Shown piece after piece: positions 33,476 through 41,134 of a stretch of 64,000 nucleotides of DNA. Each line of letters starts with the position of its first letter. Within the stretch, counting starts at the first letter, position 1. The stretch spans positions 9,935,001-9,999,000 of the forward strand of contig NZ_CP108067.1 of assembly GCF_036178145.1 (NCBI RefSeq), given 5' to 3'. Under the pieces are notes generated by a model, which did no database searches, was not told the origin of the DNA, and saw only the letters and a list, made by a program, of their open reading frames with translations. This stretch comes from Streptomyces sp. NBC_00273 (lineage in GTDB: Bacteria; Actinomycetota; Actinomycetes; Streptomycetales; Streptomycetaceae). Position numbers and translations under genes: made by a program.

Positions 33476-34548
33476 CGGTTCTCCCCTGCCTGGCACCCGA
33501 TGCGCTTGCTCACGGACGCGGTGAAGTTCGCGAACACCTGCTGGTCGTCCGGGCGGCTCCGGCCCTTGAGGCCGGGCTCGACGTTCCCGTAGAACACGGT
33601 CCTCCGACCGCCACAGGTGGCCCGCACCAGTCCCTGACCGTTGCCCTCGGGAAGCCCGTCGAACAGTGCGACCATGCGGGGCTCGGACGCCATCACGAAC
33701 TGCGCCGCTGGCTCATCGGGCACCCCCCGGGAGCGCCACACCACCGAACAGGTCTGTAGCCGCTCACCGACCACGCCCACCTGCTGCTGATAGGTGGAGT
33801 CCTTGCCGAACTCGAAAGTCACGCCCGGAATCCGGCACAGGGGACTGGAGGCCCTCTCGTCCTTCTCCGCGGTGACCACCATCGGCGAGGACAGGCGCAG
33901 CGGCTTTGCGGGCTTGCAGCCCGCCTTCGACGCAGCGGTGCCGGCCGCGTCCAGCAGCATCCGGGCGACGTCCATCCGGTTTCCGATGGTGAAGGGCATG
34001 GCCTTCTTCCCCAGGTGGCCGTCGCCCCAGCTCTCGCTCCGGATCGTGACCGCGGACGGTCTGCTGTCCACATCACAGGCCTCGGGCAGCACCAGCATGG
34101 CCCGATCGCCGCCGACCAGCCCGTTCAGTCCGTCGGGCAACGGCGATGCCGAACCGTCGAAGAAGTGGGCTATCCACGCACGGCGCTCCTCGGCCGAGGC
34201 CGGGACGGGGCCGTACGCGAGGGTGACGCGCTCATCGAAGGTGAGCGGCTCGGTGGAGTCGTCATCGGGCATCGACGAGGCGACGGTGACTGTGCACGTG
34301 GCGGTCGGCCTGGTGGACGAGGGCGGCGCCGACTCGGTGGCCCGGCGCGCGGAGCCGGACTTGCCGAGCGCCTCATCACCGAGGAAGGACGGACCGCTGT
34401 CCTCCTGCCACGCTCCCCAGCAGTAGCTCGCGCGGAACGGCCAGCTGCCCGTCGCGCTCAATCCGTACAACCCCGCGCCCGAGGCAAGAACCGCCCCACC
34501 TGCAACAAGGGCCAGGAACCTCCCCCGTTGCCTGCCGCCGATGCCCAT
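33472..34548 (-). CDS. Membrane-anchored extracytoplasmic protein
   Basis: The 358-residue protein has a short basic N terminus, one helix (LALVAGGAVLASGAGLYGLS) and an external domain starting RASYCWGAW and ending KRIGC. It is the first gene of a coupled pair with the protein at 32255 and resembles it in organisation. The ATG at 34548 has GGGGGA upstream. Such paired anchored proteins are frequent in streptomycetes without known role. Two KdpE-type arrays lie in the 473-bp gap between this start and kdpE, oriented towards kdpE. Confidence 0.7.
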   Translation of the reverse strand: MGIGGRQRGRFLALVAGGAVLASGAGLYGLSATGSWPFRASYCWGAWQEDSGPSFLGDEALGKSGSARRATESAPPSSTRPTATCTVTVASSMPDDDSTEPLTFDERVTLAYGPVPASAEERRAWIAHFFDGSASPLPDGLNGLVGGDRAMLVLPEACDVDSRPSAVTIRSESWGDGHLGKKAMPFTIGNRMDVARMLLDAAGTAASKAGCKPAKPLRLSSPMVVTAEKDERASSPLCRIPGVTFEFGKDSTYQQQVGVVGERLQTCSVVWRSRGVPDEPAAQFVMASEPRMVALFDGLPEGNGQGLVRATCGGRRTVFYGNVEPGLKGRSRPDDQQVFANFTASVSKRIGCQAGENR

Positions 34549-34660
34549 GACATTCCCCCTCGTGAACCACATAGATCACAGCAAACGCACCGATGCTACG
34601 TCCGATGTCGGTGATGTTTACGACTCATTTACGGCACCCCCATGCCCGCCATCAGCAGCG

Positions 34661-34697
34661 CGTCAGGAAGTGCGGGTTTGCCGTAAGAAGGGCGTCA
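34661..34697 (+). promoter_or_regulatory. KdpE-type operator (distal) upstream of kdpE
   Basis: CGTAA at 34682 and CGTCA at 34693 are 11 bp apart; another CGTCA is at 34661, 21 bp before. The units point towards kdpE at 35022. The divergent gene at 34548 starts 113 bp away and could also be affected. Confidence 0.45.
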
Positions 34698-34891
34698 ACG
34701 TAGTGCGTTGACACACGGCGGTGATCGCAGACTGAGTGGCAGGGGGAAGCGGACGACCGTCCGTGATGCGAGGTTGGAGGGCGCGTGACGATCAGCGCCG
34801 AGGCCACGCCCAGTCCGGACCGCGGGGGGTCGGGCTGGAGCCGGGACGCATCACGGACGGGCCGTCCCGTGCACTGCCGCGCGCGCCTCGC

Positions 34892-34939
34892 CGTAAGGAT
34901 GCCGTCAAAGTCGCGCCCACGGCCGTATGGACGTCGTCA
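34892..34939 (+). promoter_or_regulatory. KdpE-type operator (proximal) upstream of kdpE
   Basis: Two pairs of units, CGTAA/CGTCA (34892, 34903) and CGTAT/CGTCA (34924, 34935), each 11 bp apart, are separated by 21 bp. The array ends 83 bp before the kdpE start, suggesting autoregulation. The 11-21-11 pattern resembles the array at the main kdp operon. Confidence 0.55.
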
Positions 34940-35021
34940 ACGCCTGCCGAGGCGGCCGAAAACCGCTGTTCCCTCCGGTTATCCGTACTCACTGGACGTA
35001 CAACAGGAAGGCGGCACGACG

Positions 35022-35708
35022 ATGCCCCGGGTGCTGGTGGTGGATGACGAACCGCAGCTTGCGCGGTTGCTGGTGATCAATCTGAAGGCGCGGAAGTACG
35101 ACGTGGACTGCGCGCAGGACGGGGGTACGGCCCTGGCGGCCGTGGCGGCCTGCCGCCCGGACGTGGTCCTGCTGGACCTCGGACTGCCCGACATGGACGG
35201 GATCGAGGTGATCAAGCAGCTGCGCGGATGGTCGCAGGTGCCCGTCCTGGTGGTTTCCGCCCGCCACGGCTCCGAGGAGAAGATCCAGGCCCTGGACGCG
35301 GGCGCCGACGACTACATCACCAAGCCCTTCAGCATGGACGAACTGCTGGCCCGGCTGGGAGCCGTCATTCGCCGCACACCGACACAGGAGTCGGCCGCCG
35401 CGAACGAAGCGGTCGTCGAGACCGAGGAGTTCACCGTAGACCTGCTCGCGAAGAAGGCCAGGCGCAGAGGGAAGAGCATCCGGCTCACGCCGACGGAATG
35501 GCATCTGCTGGAGGTCTTGATCCGCAACCGGGGCCGGCTCGTCAGCCAGCGGCGTCTGCTCCAGGAGGTGTGGGGTTCGTCCTACGGAACGCAGACCAAC
35601 TACCTGCGGGTGTACATGGCTCACCTCAGGCGGAAGCTGGAAGCGGACCCGTCACACCCGCGCCATCTGATCACCGCCCCCGGCATGGGGTACCGCTTCG
35701 AGGCGTGA
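35022..35708 (+). CDS. kdpE: Response regulator KdpE (orphan copy)
   Basis: The 228-residue OmpR-type regulator has a receiver domain with acidic D8-D9, phospho-acceptor D52 (LLDLGLPDMDG) and the conserved Lys in YITKPFS, then a winged-helix domain ending YLRVYMAHLRRKLE and GYRF. It is about as similar to the KdpE at 45652 as KdpE orthologues are to one another. GGAAGG lies 10 bases before the ATG; the frame is open upstream to a GTG at 34785, but homology starts here. No kdpD is adjacent; the next gene is a four-helix membrane protein that may be its signal input. Confidence 0.92.
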   Translation: MPRVLVVDDEPQLARLLVINLKARKYDVDCAQDGGTALAAVAACRPDVVLLDLGLPDMDGIEVIKQLRGWSQVPVLVVSARHGSEEKIQALDAGADDYITKPFSMDELLARLGAVIRRTPTQESAAANEAVVETEEFTVDLLAKKARRRGKSIRLTPTEWHLLEVLIRNRGRLVSQRRLLQEVWGSSYGTQTNYLRVYMAHLRRKLEADPSHPRHLITAPGMGYRFEA

Positions 35709-35737
35709 GTGCTGCGGAGCCGACGGATCGGGCACGC

Positions 35738-35753
35738 CGTCAAGGCCCCGTCA
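35738..35753 (+). promoter_or_regulatory. KdpE-type operator between kdpE and membrane gene
   Basis: CGTCA at 35738 and again at 35749, 11 bp apart, on the coding strand, 119-134 bp before the membrane protein gene at 35872. Confidence 0.45.
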
Positions 35754-35871
35754 ATTCTGCGTCTCCCCGCGTATGAAGACCATCAACGTGCCTGGTGGGT
35801 CGAACTGTTGAGCCAGATGCTGGCGTGCACGCAGGGCCGTACGAACGGCCCGGGTGTGAGCTGGAGCGCGA

Positions 35872-37452
35872 GTGACGATCACCGCCGGTACCGAACAGAC
35901 CCAGGGAGCGGGGGCTCCAGAGACTGTCACGCAGAGCCCCGCACCGGACGCCCGTCGCGTGAGCGTCCCACGTTCGGCGTCCGGAGGGGAGCTGGGAGGA
36001 AGGCCGTCGGGACCACGGCCTCCCACCGTGATCGCCCGGGCGGCCCGCCTCCTCGCCGACCGCTACTGGGCCACCTTGCCCGGCCGGCTGCGCCTCGCGC
36101 GCACGGCGTGCGTGCTGCTTGCCACCGGGCTGCTGATCCTGCTCGCGGTCTCGGCGACGGGCGCGACCACCGCTTGGGACGAAACGGCCCAGCGCGACGC
36201 GCCCCGTACCATCTCCGCGACCCGGCTCAACCTCGCGCTCAACGACATGGACGCGCAGACGGCCAACATCCTGCTCTCCAGTGGTGATTCCGGTACCGGC
36301 AAGGGGCGCCTGGAAGAGTCGTACACCAAGGCGAGTGGCTTCTACGGAGATGCGCAGGAGACCATCAGCCGCTCCCTGCGCACGCTCGCCGCCGCCTCGG
36401 AAGGCGACCCGGCCACCGAGGCGACCGTCGTGCGGCTCACCGATGACTTCGCGCACTACCAGGAGCTGATCGGACGGGCACTGGAGAACGACAGCCGGCC
36501 CGGCGGCAAGGACGCCGCCCGCGAGGACTACCGGACCGCGACCGACCTCCTCACGGGGCGACTCCTCCCGGAGGCACGCAAGCTCGTCGACGCCAACAAT
36601 GCGGTGTACGAACGGCAGTACACTGCGGCGCGAGGCGACCTCGACGTGCAGCGGACCGCCGAAGCCGTCCTCGGCGTGCTGCTGATCGCCGCGCTGGTAC
36701 TGCTCCAGATCCACCTCGCGCGCCGGTTCCACCGGGTCTTCAACCCGGGACTGATCGCCGCCACCCTCTGCGCCGTGGTCGCGGTCGTGTGCGGCGCCCA
36801 GCTGCTCACGATCACCTACGACCGGATGGAGGTCGCCCGCCGCGACTCCTTCGACTCCGTCATCGCGCTGTCACGGTCCAAAGCGATCGGCTACGACGCC
36901 AACGCCGACGAGAGCCGCTACCTCCTGGACCCCGACCGCCGCCCTGCGTACGAGCTCTCCTTCCTCGACAAGTCGCACCAGCTGTACGGGATTCAGGGCG
37001 CCGGACTCGACATGTACGACCGGAGGCTCGCTGACACATGGGCCACGTACCTGAACAACCACGAGGACAAACGGTTCACCGGCGAGTACCGGCGCGAACT
37101 GGACAACATCACCTTCGCGGGCGAGCGGGAGGCCGCCCAGAAGACCGTCGAGGCGTACGCCGTCTACCAGCGCGACGACCGGACCTTCAGACGGCTGGTG
37201 GCCGAGGGGAAGCAGCAGGAGGCCACGGTCTTCTGCATCGGCTGGGCATCGGACACCTCGAACGCCCACTTCGGGGAGTGGACGAAGGCTCTGGACCAGG
37301 TCACCGCCATCAACCAGAGGCACTTCGATCTCGCTGTCCGGGAGGGCCGAGGGGCACTGACCACGCAGGGCCCGATGGCCGGCGCGTCGCTGCTGCTCAC
37401 GGCCGGGTTGACGGTGCTGGGGCTGCGGCGCCGGCTGGCCGAGTTCCGGTGA
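35872..37452 (+). CDS. Four-helix membrane protein with two sensor-like loops
   Basis: The 526-residue protein has a Pro/Gly-rich cytosolic start, helices at about residues 75-98, 264-282, 293-315 and 503-518, and two long extracytoplasmic helical regions (100-262 and 318-500). The second and third helices form a hairpin. The helical loops resemble the four-helix-bundle sensing domains of chemoreceptors and kinases, but no signalling domain follows. GGAG precedes the GTG. The position right after an orphan KdpE, with a KdpE-type operator between, suggests it is part of or controlled by potassium signalling. No named family recognised. Confidence 0.7.
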   Translation: MTITAGTEQTQGAGAPETVTQSPAPDARRVSVPRSASGGELGGRPSGPRPPTVIARAARLLADRYWATLPGRLRLARTACVLLATGLLILLAVSATGATTAWDETAQRDAPRTISATRLNLALNDMDAQTANILLSSGDSGTGKGRLEESYTKASGFYGDAQETISRSLRTLAAASEGDPATEATVVRLTDDFAHYQELIGRALENDSRPGGKDAAREDYRTATDLLTGRLLPEARKLVDANNAVYERQYTAARGDLDVQRTAEAVLGVLLIAALVLLQIHLARRFHRVFNPGLIAATLCAVVAVVCGAQLLTITYDRMEVARRDSFDSVIALSRSKAIGYDANADESRYLLDPDRRPAYELSFLDKSHQLYGIQGAGLDMYDRRLADTWATYLNNHEDKRFTGEYRRELDNITFAGEREAAQKTVEAYAVYQRDDRTFRRLVAEGKQQEATVFCIGWASDTSNAHFGEWTKALDQVTAINQRHFDLAVREGRGALTTQGPMAGASLLLTAGLTVLGLRRRLAEFR

Positions 37453-37515
37453 GAGGGGCCGGTGAGCAGTACGGACGCGGGCAGGGGAGGGGAGACCGGC
37501 GTGCTTGATGTCCGC

Positions 37516-38064
37516 TCATACAAGGGCCGCCAGCCGGCCGGGGTGTTCCTCGATCACGAGGTGGCCGGCGTCCGGGATGACGTGCAGGTCGGTGCCGAGC
37601 ATGGTGCGGGCCGCCGGGGCGAGCCGTCGCGGTGGCAGGAAGGTGTCGGCGCCGAAGGAATGCCCGATCACCACCACGGGCCCGGTCGCGGCGGCAGCGT
37701 CCAGCACCTCGCTCAGCCATGTGCCGTACCACGACAGGTTGCCGCCGGAGATCCCGCGCTCCCCGGAGCTGAGACCGGGCTGTCCGGGGACGTCCGGCAG
37801 GACGAGCCGATGGTCGGCCGCGACAAGGGCGGTGGCCAGGGGCAGAGATGCGGCGGCGTTGAAGTTCGTACCCGGCACGAAGACCACCGTGGTCGGGCCG
37901 GAACCGGCGCTCATCAGGTGGGTCTGTGCTCCGTTGACGGTCATGGTCGCCCGCTCGTGCGGCACCGGCCATGCGTCGAGCCGGTCGGTGCACCAGCGGC
38001 GGATGTGCTCGCGGCCCGCCGTGCTGCGGTAGATGGAGTCCACCCGGTGAGTATCGCTTCTCAT
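37516..38064 (-). pseudogene. Alpha/beta hydrolase with internal deletion
   Basis: The frame of 182 residues starts like a full alpha/beta hydrolase (VVFVPGTNFNAAASLPLATA), reaches the nucleophile elbow VVVIGHSFGAD (Ser136), and then jumps to the last part of the family, TFLPPRRLAP and HVIPDAGHLVIEEHP with the catalytic His. About 90-100 residues, the cap and the segment carrying the catalytic Asp, are missing, although the frame is kept. It may be inactive or have an altered function. ATG overlaps the GNAT stop (ATGA), so it is the last gene of the SDR operon. Confidence 0.65.
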
Positions 38065-38837
38065 CCTGCCGCCTCTCTTCCGGTTGCCGCAGGTGTGCCG
38101 ACGGCGTAGTGGGCGTACTCCCGCTCCGGACGGAAGCCGGCGGTCCAGGCGAGCAGGCGGCCGGGGCGGTTGCTCGCAGAGCAGGTCCAGCTGGGGGTGT
38201 GCCCTCGGGCCGCTATGTCGGAGCACAGGGTGTTGACGCAGTCGAGAGCCAGGTACTGCAGGCGCGGGTCGGGCACGGTGACGCAGGCGACGTCCTCATA
38301 GGCGGTGCCGAGGAAGTAGGTGCAGGCCACGGCCACGATGCGGTCGCCCTGGAAGGCGGCCCAGGCGTAGCCCGAGCGGGCAAGGGCGTCCGGACCGCCC
38401 CAGGTGCGGTGTATCCAGCTCATCGCGGGCGGAAGGGTGGTGAGCGCGCGAGCGTCCTGGGCGTTGAGCCTCCGTACGGTCACACCCCTGGGCGGCCGGG
38501 TGGCGGGCACGGGGCAGCGCTTGACGTACACCATGCGCTGCCACGGCACGACCCGGTCGAACGAAGCCCCGATCAGGGGAAGGAAGCGGCCCGGAGCCTC
38601 GATGGAGCGGTCCGCGAAGACCCTGAGATCCCTCGGTATCAGGGCCTGCGGGTCTCCGCGCAAGAGGACGTGGTCCCCGCATTCGGCGGCGATCACGCGC
38701 GGCTGGATGACGCGGTCCACCCACCAGCGGCCGGCCTCGGTGGTCAGGACGTGCTCGGTCAGGGCGGCCGAGCCCGGGGCCCCGGTGGGGAACCAGCGAA
38801 CGAGGGCCGGGAGTCGGTGGGGCGGCAGGTTGATCAC
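38061..38837 (-). CDS. GNAT-type acetyltransferase paralogue B
   Basis: The 258-residue protein matches paralogue A over its full length (LPALVRWFPTGAPGS, LTTEAGRWWVDR, WAAFQGDRIVAVACTYFLGT, NRPGRLLAWTAGF). The GTG at 38837 has AAGGAAG 4 bases upstream and is preferred because both paralogues then begin at the same position; an ATG 7 codons earlier is possible. It lacks the repeat insertion seen in A. It sits between a bL37-like peptide gene and the hydrolase, so acetylation of a small molecule or of a small basic protein is conceivable; the substrate is unknown. Confidence 0.75.
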   Translation of the reverse strand: MINLPPHRLPALVRWFPTGAPGSAALTEHVLTTEAGRWWVDRVIQPRVIAAECGDHVLLRGDPQALIPRDLRVFADRSIEAPGRFLPLIGASFDRVVPWQRMVYVKRCPVPATRPPRGVTVRRLNAQDARALTTLPPAMSWIHRTWGGPDALARSGYAWAAFQGDRIVAVACTYFLGTAYEDVACVTVPDPRLQYLALDCVNTLCSDIAARGHTPSWTCSASNRPGRLLAWTAGFRPEREYAHYAVGTPAATGREAAG

Positions 38838-38909
38838 GAGGCTTCCTTGTCGGGACATGGAGGCGGGGCGGCCCTGTTCGGAGGGCCGCCCCGCGGAATG
38901 GGCTGTTGG

Positions 38910-38984
38910 CTAGCAGGAGGGCTTGCTGCCGTGGTTGGAGCCCTTCTTGCGGCGTGCCCTCTTCTTGCGTGCGCGCTTGGACAT
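38910..38984 (-). CDS. bL37-like (AURKAIP1/COX24) basic peptide
   Basis: The 24-residue peptide reads MSKRARKKRARRKKGSNHGS and ends KPSC. The Lys/Arg-rich start and the NHGxxP end match the AURKAIP1/COX24-domain peptides identified as ribosomal protein bL37 in mycobacteria. The usual ending is NHGKRPN; this copy has a terminal Cys instead. GAAGGGA lies about 10 bases before the ATG. It is placed between SDR and GNAT genes, in one operon, which suggests an accessory or condition-specific version. Confidence 0.7.
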   Translation of the reverse strand: MSKRARKKRARRKKGSNHGSKPSC

Positions 38985-38998
38985 GGACGGGTGTCCCT

Positions 38999-39805
38999 TC
39001 AGGCGGTGTGGCCGACGAGGAGGTCGGCGAGCTTGGTGAGGCGCTTGATCGTGCGGTCCTCGGTGGCGGCGGCGGCCGGGGCGACGCGTTCGTCGCGGTC
39101 GTAGTAGGCGCCGTTGACGATCTCGGTGGTGGGGTCGCAGAGGCGTACGACGTGCTGGGCGCCCTCGGCGGCGGATTCGCCTTCGTTGCCGTAGAGGGGG
39201 AGCAGGCCGGTCTCGCAGACACCGGGGTGGACGGACACGGCGGTGACACGCGGGTCGGAGGCGAAGACGGTCAGCGCCAGCTGCGACTGCGCGTATGCAG
39301 CCAGCCGTGAGTAGCGGCGCTCCCGGTTCGGGTCGCTCCACTGGATGGCGGCCGTGCGGTGGAGCGAGGAGGAGACGTTGACGACGCGCCCGCCCGGGTC
39401 GCTGGTGAGGGAGGGTTCCAGGAGGTTGGTGAGGAGGTAGTGCGCGAGGAAGTTGACCTGGAAGGCGATCTCGTTGCCGTCGACGGTGAGGGTGTGACGC
39501 TCGGGGGCGGCGATGGCCGCGTTGTTGACGAGAACGTCGAGGCGCGGGTGTTCTCGTACGACCGCGTGGGCCAGGTTCTCGACTTCCTCCAGGCGGACGA
39601 AGTCGGCGGCGAGTGGGCGCAGCAGGGCACTGTCGATGCCCTCGGTGGTCACCAGACGGTCGGCCGCGGCCTGGGCCTCCTCGGCGGTGCGGCCGTGGAG
39701 AAGGACGACCGCGCCGCGCTGGGCGAGCTGGCGAGCGGTCTCGTAGCCGATGCCGGCGGCGGCGCCGGTGACGAGGACGATACGTCCGGACAGGGATGAA
39801 GACAT
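38999..39805 (-). CDS. Short-chain dehydrogenase/reductase family protein
   Basis: The 268-residue protein has the Rossmann signature TGAAAGIG (residues 13-20), NNAA (94-97) and the catalytic Ser region NVSSS. The usual YxxxK motif reads YAQSQ, so Tyr171 is present but the Lys at 175 is Gln. This would impair the proton relay and lower the cofactor-ribose contact, so activity may be reduced or different. AGGA is 7 bases before the ATG. It is the first structural gene of the SDR/bL37-like/GNAT/hydrolase operon. Confidence 0.88.
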   Translation of the reverse strand: MSSSLSGRIVLVTGAAAGIGYETARQLAQRGAVVLLHGRTAEEAQAAADRLVTTEGIDSALLRPLAADFVRLEEVENLAHAVVREHPRLDVLVNNAAIAAPERHTLTVDGNEIAFQVNFLAHYLLTNLLEPSLTSDPGGRVVNVSSSLHRTAAIQWSDPNRERRYSRLAAYAQSQLALTVFASDPRVTAVSVHPGVCETGLLPLYGNEGESAAEGAQHVVRLCDPTTEIVNGAYYDRDERVAPAAAATEDRTIKRLTKLADLLVGHTA

Positions 39806-39969
39806 GTCGGATTCCTGGAAGCAGGCATGGCTGACGCGCCCGGCGCCCCCGGCGTTGGGCAGGGGACGAGGGCTCAGGTCATGCGGTGAAGGGGGAGGAC
39901 GCGTACGAAGCCCTGGCCGAAGTCCCTCAGGACACCGGTGGCAGATACGCGGAGGACGCGCGGCCGATG

Positions 39970-40050
39970 TCAGAGGGCCGGGCGGACAGCGGGCGCTGTC
40001 GGCTGCACCGGATTCGGTGGCCGATCGTCGTAGCGCGGACCGCTGTTCAT
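39970..40050 (-). CDS. Possible leader peptide with DDRPP core (copy B)
   Basis: The 26-residue frame encodes MNSGPRYDDRPPNPVQP and an Ala/Pro-rich end. It parallels the frame at 32029 (NSG-x3-DDRPP-x2-V-x-P). GGGATGGGG precedes the ATG. It lies 164 bp before the SDR gene and 53 bp downstream of the first operator half-site. Function unknown; a regulatory leader or a small secreted or ribosome-interacting peptide are options. Confidence 0.4.
   Translation of the reverse strand: MNSGPRYDDRPPNPVQPTAPAVRPAL
40005..40049. repeat. 45-bp block shared by the two GNAT loci (copy B)
   Basis: Matches 32067-32111 at 37 of 45 positions, overlapping the start of the possible peptide. Of the first 15 codons compared, eight are identical and one differs silently. 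Confidence 0.6.
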
Positions 40051-40102
40051 GACCCCATCCCAGCGCATCAGGGATGCCGGGGCAAGATCCTGAACGGGAC
40101 TT

Positions 40103-40173
40103 TGACGGCCTTCTGATGGCCGTCGGGTGACCGTGCGAATCAGGTCTTCGCGCAGGTCATCAGGGCCGCGTCA
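40103..40173. promoter_or_regulatory. Two back-to-back KdpE-type operators
   Basis: TGACG (40103) and TGATG (40114) are 11 bp apart and point to the SDR operon on the left. CATCA (40158) and CGTCA (40169) are 11 bp apart and point right, where no gene starts within 400 bp. A further CGTCA stands at 40201, followed by AAGGAG and a five-codon frame. Confidence 0.5.
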
Positions 40174-40577
40174 AAGATCGACGGCTGTGCGGAAGGAACG
40201 CGTCAAGGAGCGTTGCTATGGACGCTGGCCGGTAACAGACTGGCGGAGCGACGGAGCCGGTGACGGTCCGGTGGCACGCGGCTGGAGGTCGGTGACCTGA
40301 ACACCGCCGAAGGTGCGCATGGTCCGGCCGTGGGGGTACGGGCCGATGCGACCGCGTGCTGGTCAAACGTCGCACAACACATGAGCCGTCCAGCTCCCGG
40401 TGTGGGGATACCGGAGTTGGGCGGCTCGCGTGTTTCGGGCGTCAGCGCTCACACCGGCAGATGATCTTTCCCGGCAAGTAATTGCTATGTGGCAAGCAGC
40501 TCGTGGAGATCACGGTGGCCGTCTGCGCGCGGGCGGACAGCACTTGCGAACCAGACGAGTTGTGGCCGGTCGGCCGG
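40174..40577. other. 404-bp stretch without a supported gene
   Basis: After the right-facing operator the sequence contains AAGGAG and an ATG (40217) that opens only five codons before TAA. Nothing else is recognisable. It could produce a non-coding RNA or be the remains of a lost gene, given a complete operator facing it. Confidence 0.35.
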
Positions 40578-40937
40578 TCAGCCGGTGTGGCGGGAGCGGG
40601 ACAGGGCCCTGCCGCCGAGGGCCGTGCCGATCAGGCCCAGCAGCAGGGCCACGTAGGCCCCGCCGAGCCCGTTGCCGGTGCCGAGACCGCCGTCGGCGGT
40701 GGCCGCGACCAGCCCGCCGAGGGCCATGCCGATCAGCCCCGCCACCATGGCCGCGACGGCCCCGAGTGACCCATTGGCAGTGCCGAGGCGGCCGGCGGGG
40801 CGGGTCAGCGCCAGCACGGCGATGACCACGCCGGCCAGCCCCAGCAGCCCGCCCGTGGTGGCCCCGAGTCGCCCGAGGCTGAAGTCGTAGACGCTGGCGG
40901 CGACCGGCTGGACGGTAAGCAGGTGATGGGCGGACAT
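40578..40937 (-). CDS. DUF6223 family membrane protein
   Basis: The 119-residue protein has three or four Gly/Ala-rich helices (ATTGGLLGLAGVVIAVLALT, GAVAAMVAGLIGMALGGLVA, GGAYVALLLGLIGTALGGRA) and the motif ATADGGLGTGNGLGG between helices, as I recall for DUF6223. Function unknown. GGAG precedes the ATG; a TTG immediately upstream is rejected. It diverges from the NarL-type kinase gene, which may control it. Confidence 0.75.
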   Translation of the reverse strand: MSAHHLLTVQPVAASVYDFSLGRLGATTGGLLGLAGVVIAVLALTRPAGRLGTANGSLGAVAAMVAGLIGMALGGLVAATADGGLGTGNGLGGAYVALLLGLIGTALGGRALSRSRHTG

Positions 40938-41134
40938 CAAGGTGCTCCTTCTCTTCCCACGACTGGATGCGGTCCGAGCATGTCGGCCGGGCCCACGACA
41001 GGTCGTCCGGCAGACGCAGGCACTTCGCGCTACCGCGGAGGCGGCAGGCGGCGCGAAGGTACTGCGTTCGCGGTAGTCGACTGCTCGTCCGCGCGCGGGA
41101 TTCCTCCGCGGCGGTATCCGGCTACGGTGCGCGC

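Noticed and set aside
34785..35021. GTG at 34785 with GGAGGG upstream, extending kdpE by 79 codons
   Set aside because: Its first codons resemble the start of the gene at 35872, but the extension has no homology to regulators and contains the operator array; KdpE length fits the ATG at 35022.
40217..40234. Five-codon frame MDAGR after AAGGAG
   Set aside because: Too short to claim as a gene; kept only as part of the finding on the empty right-facing operator.
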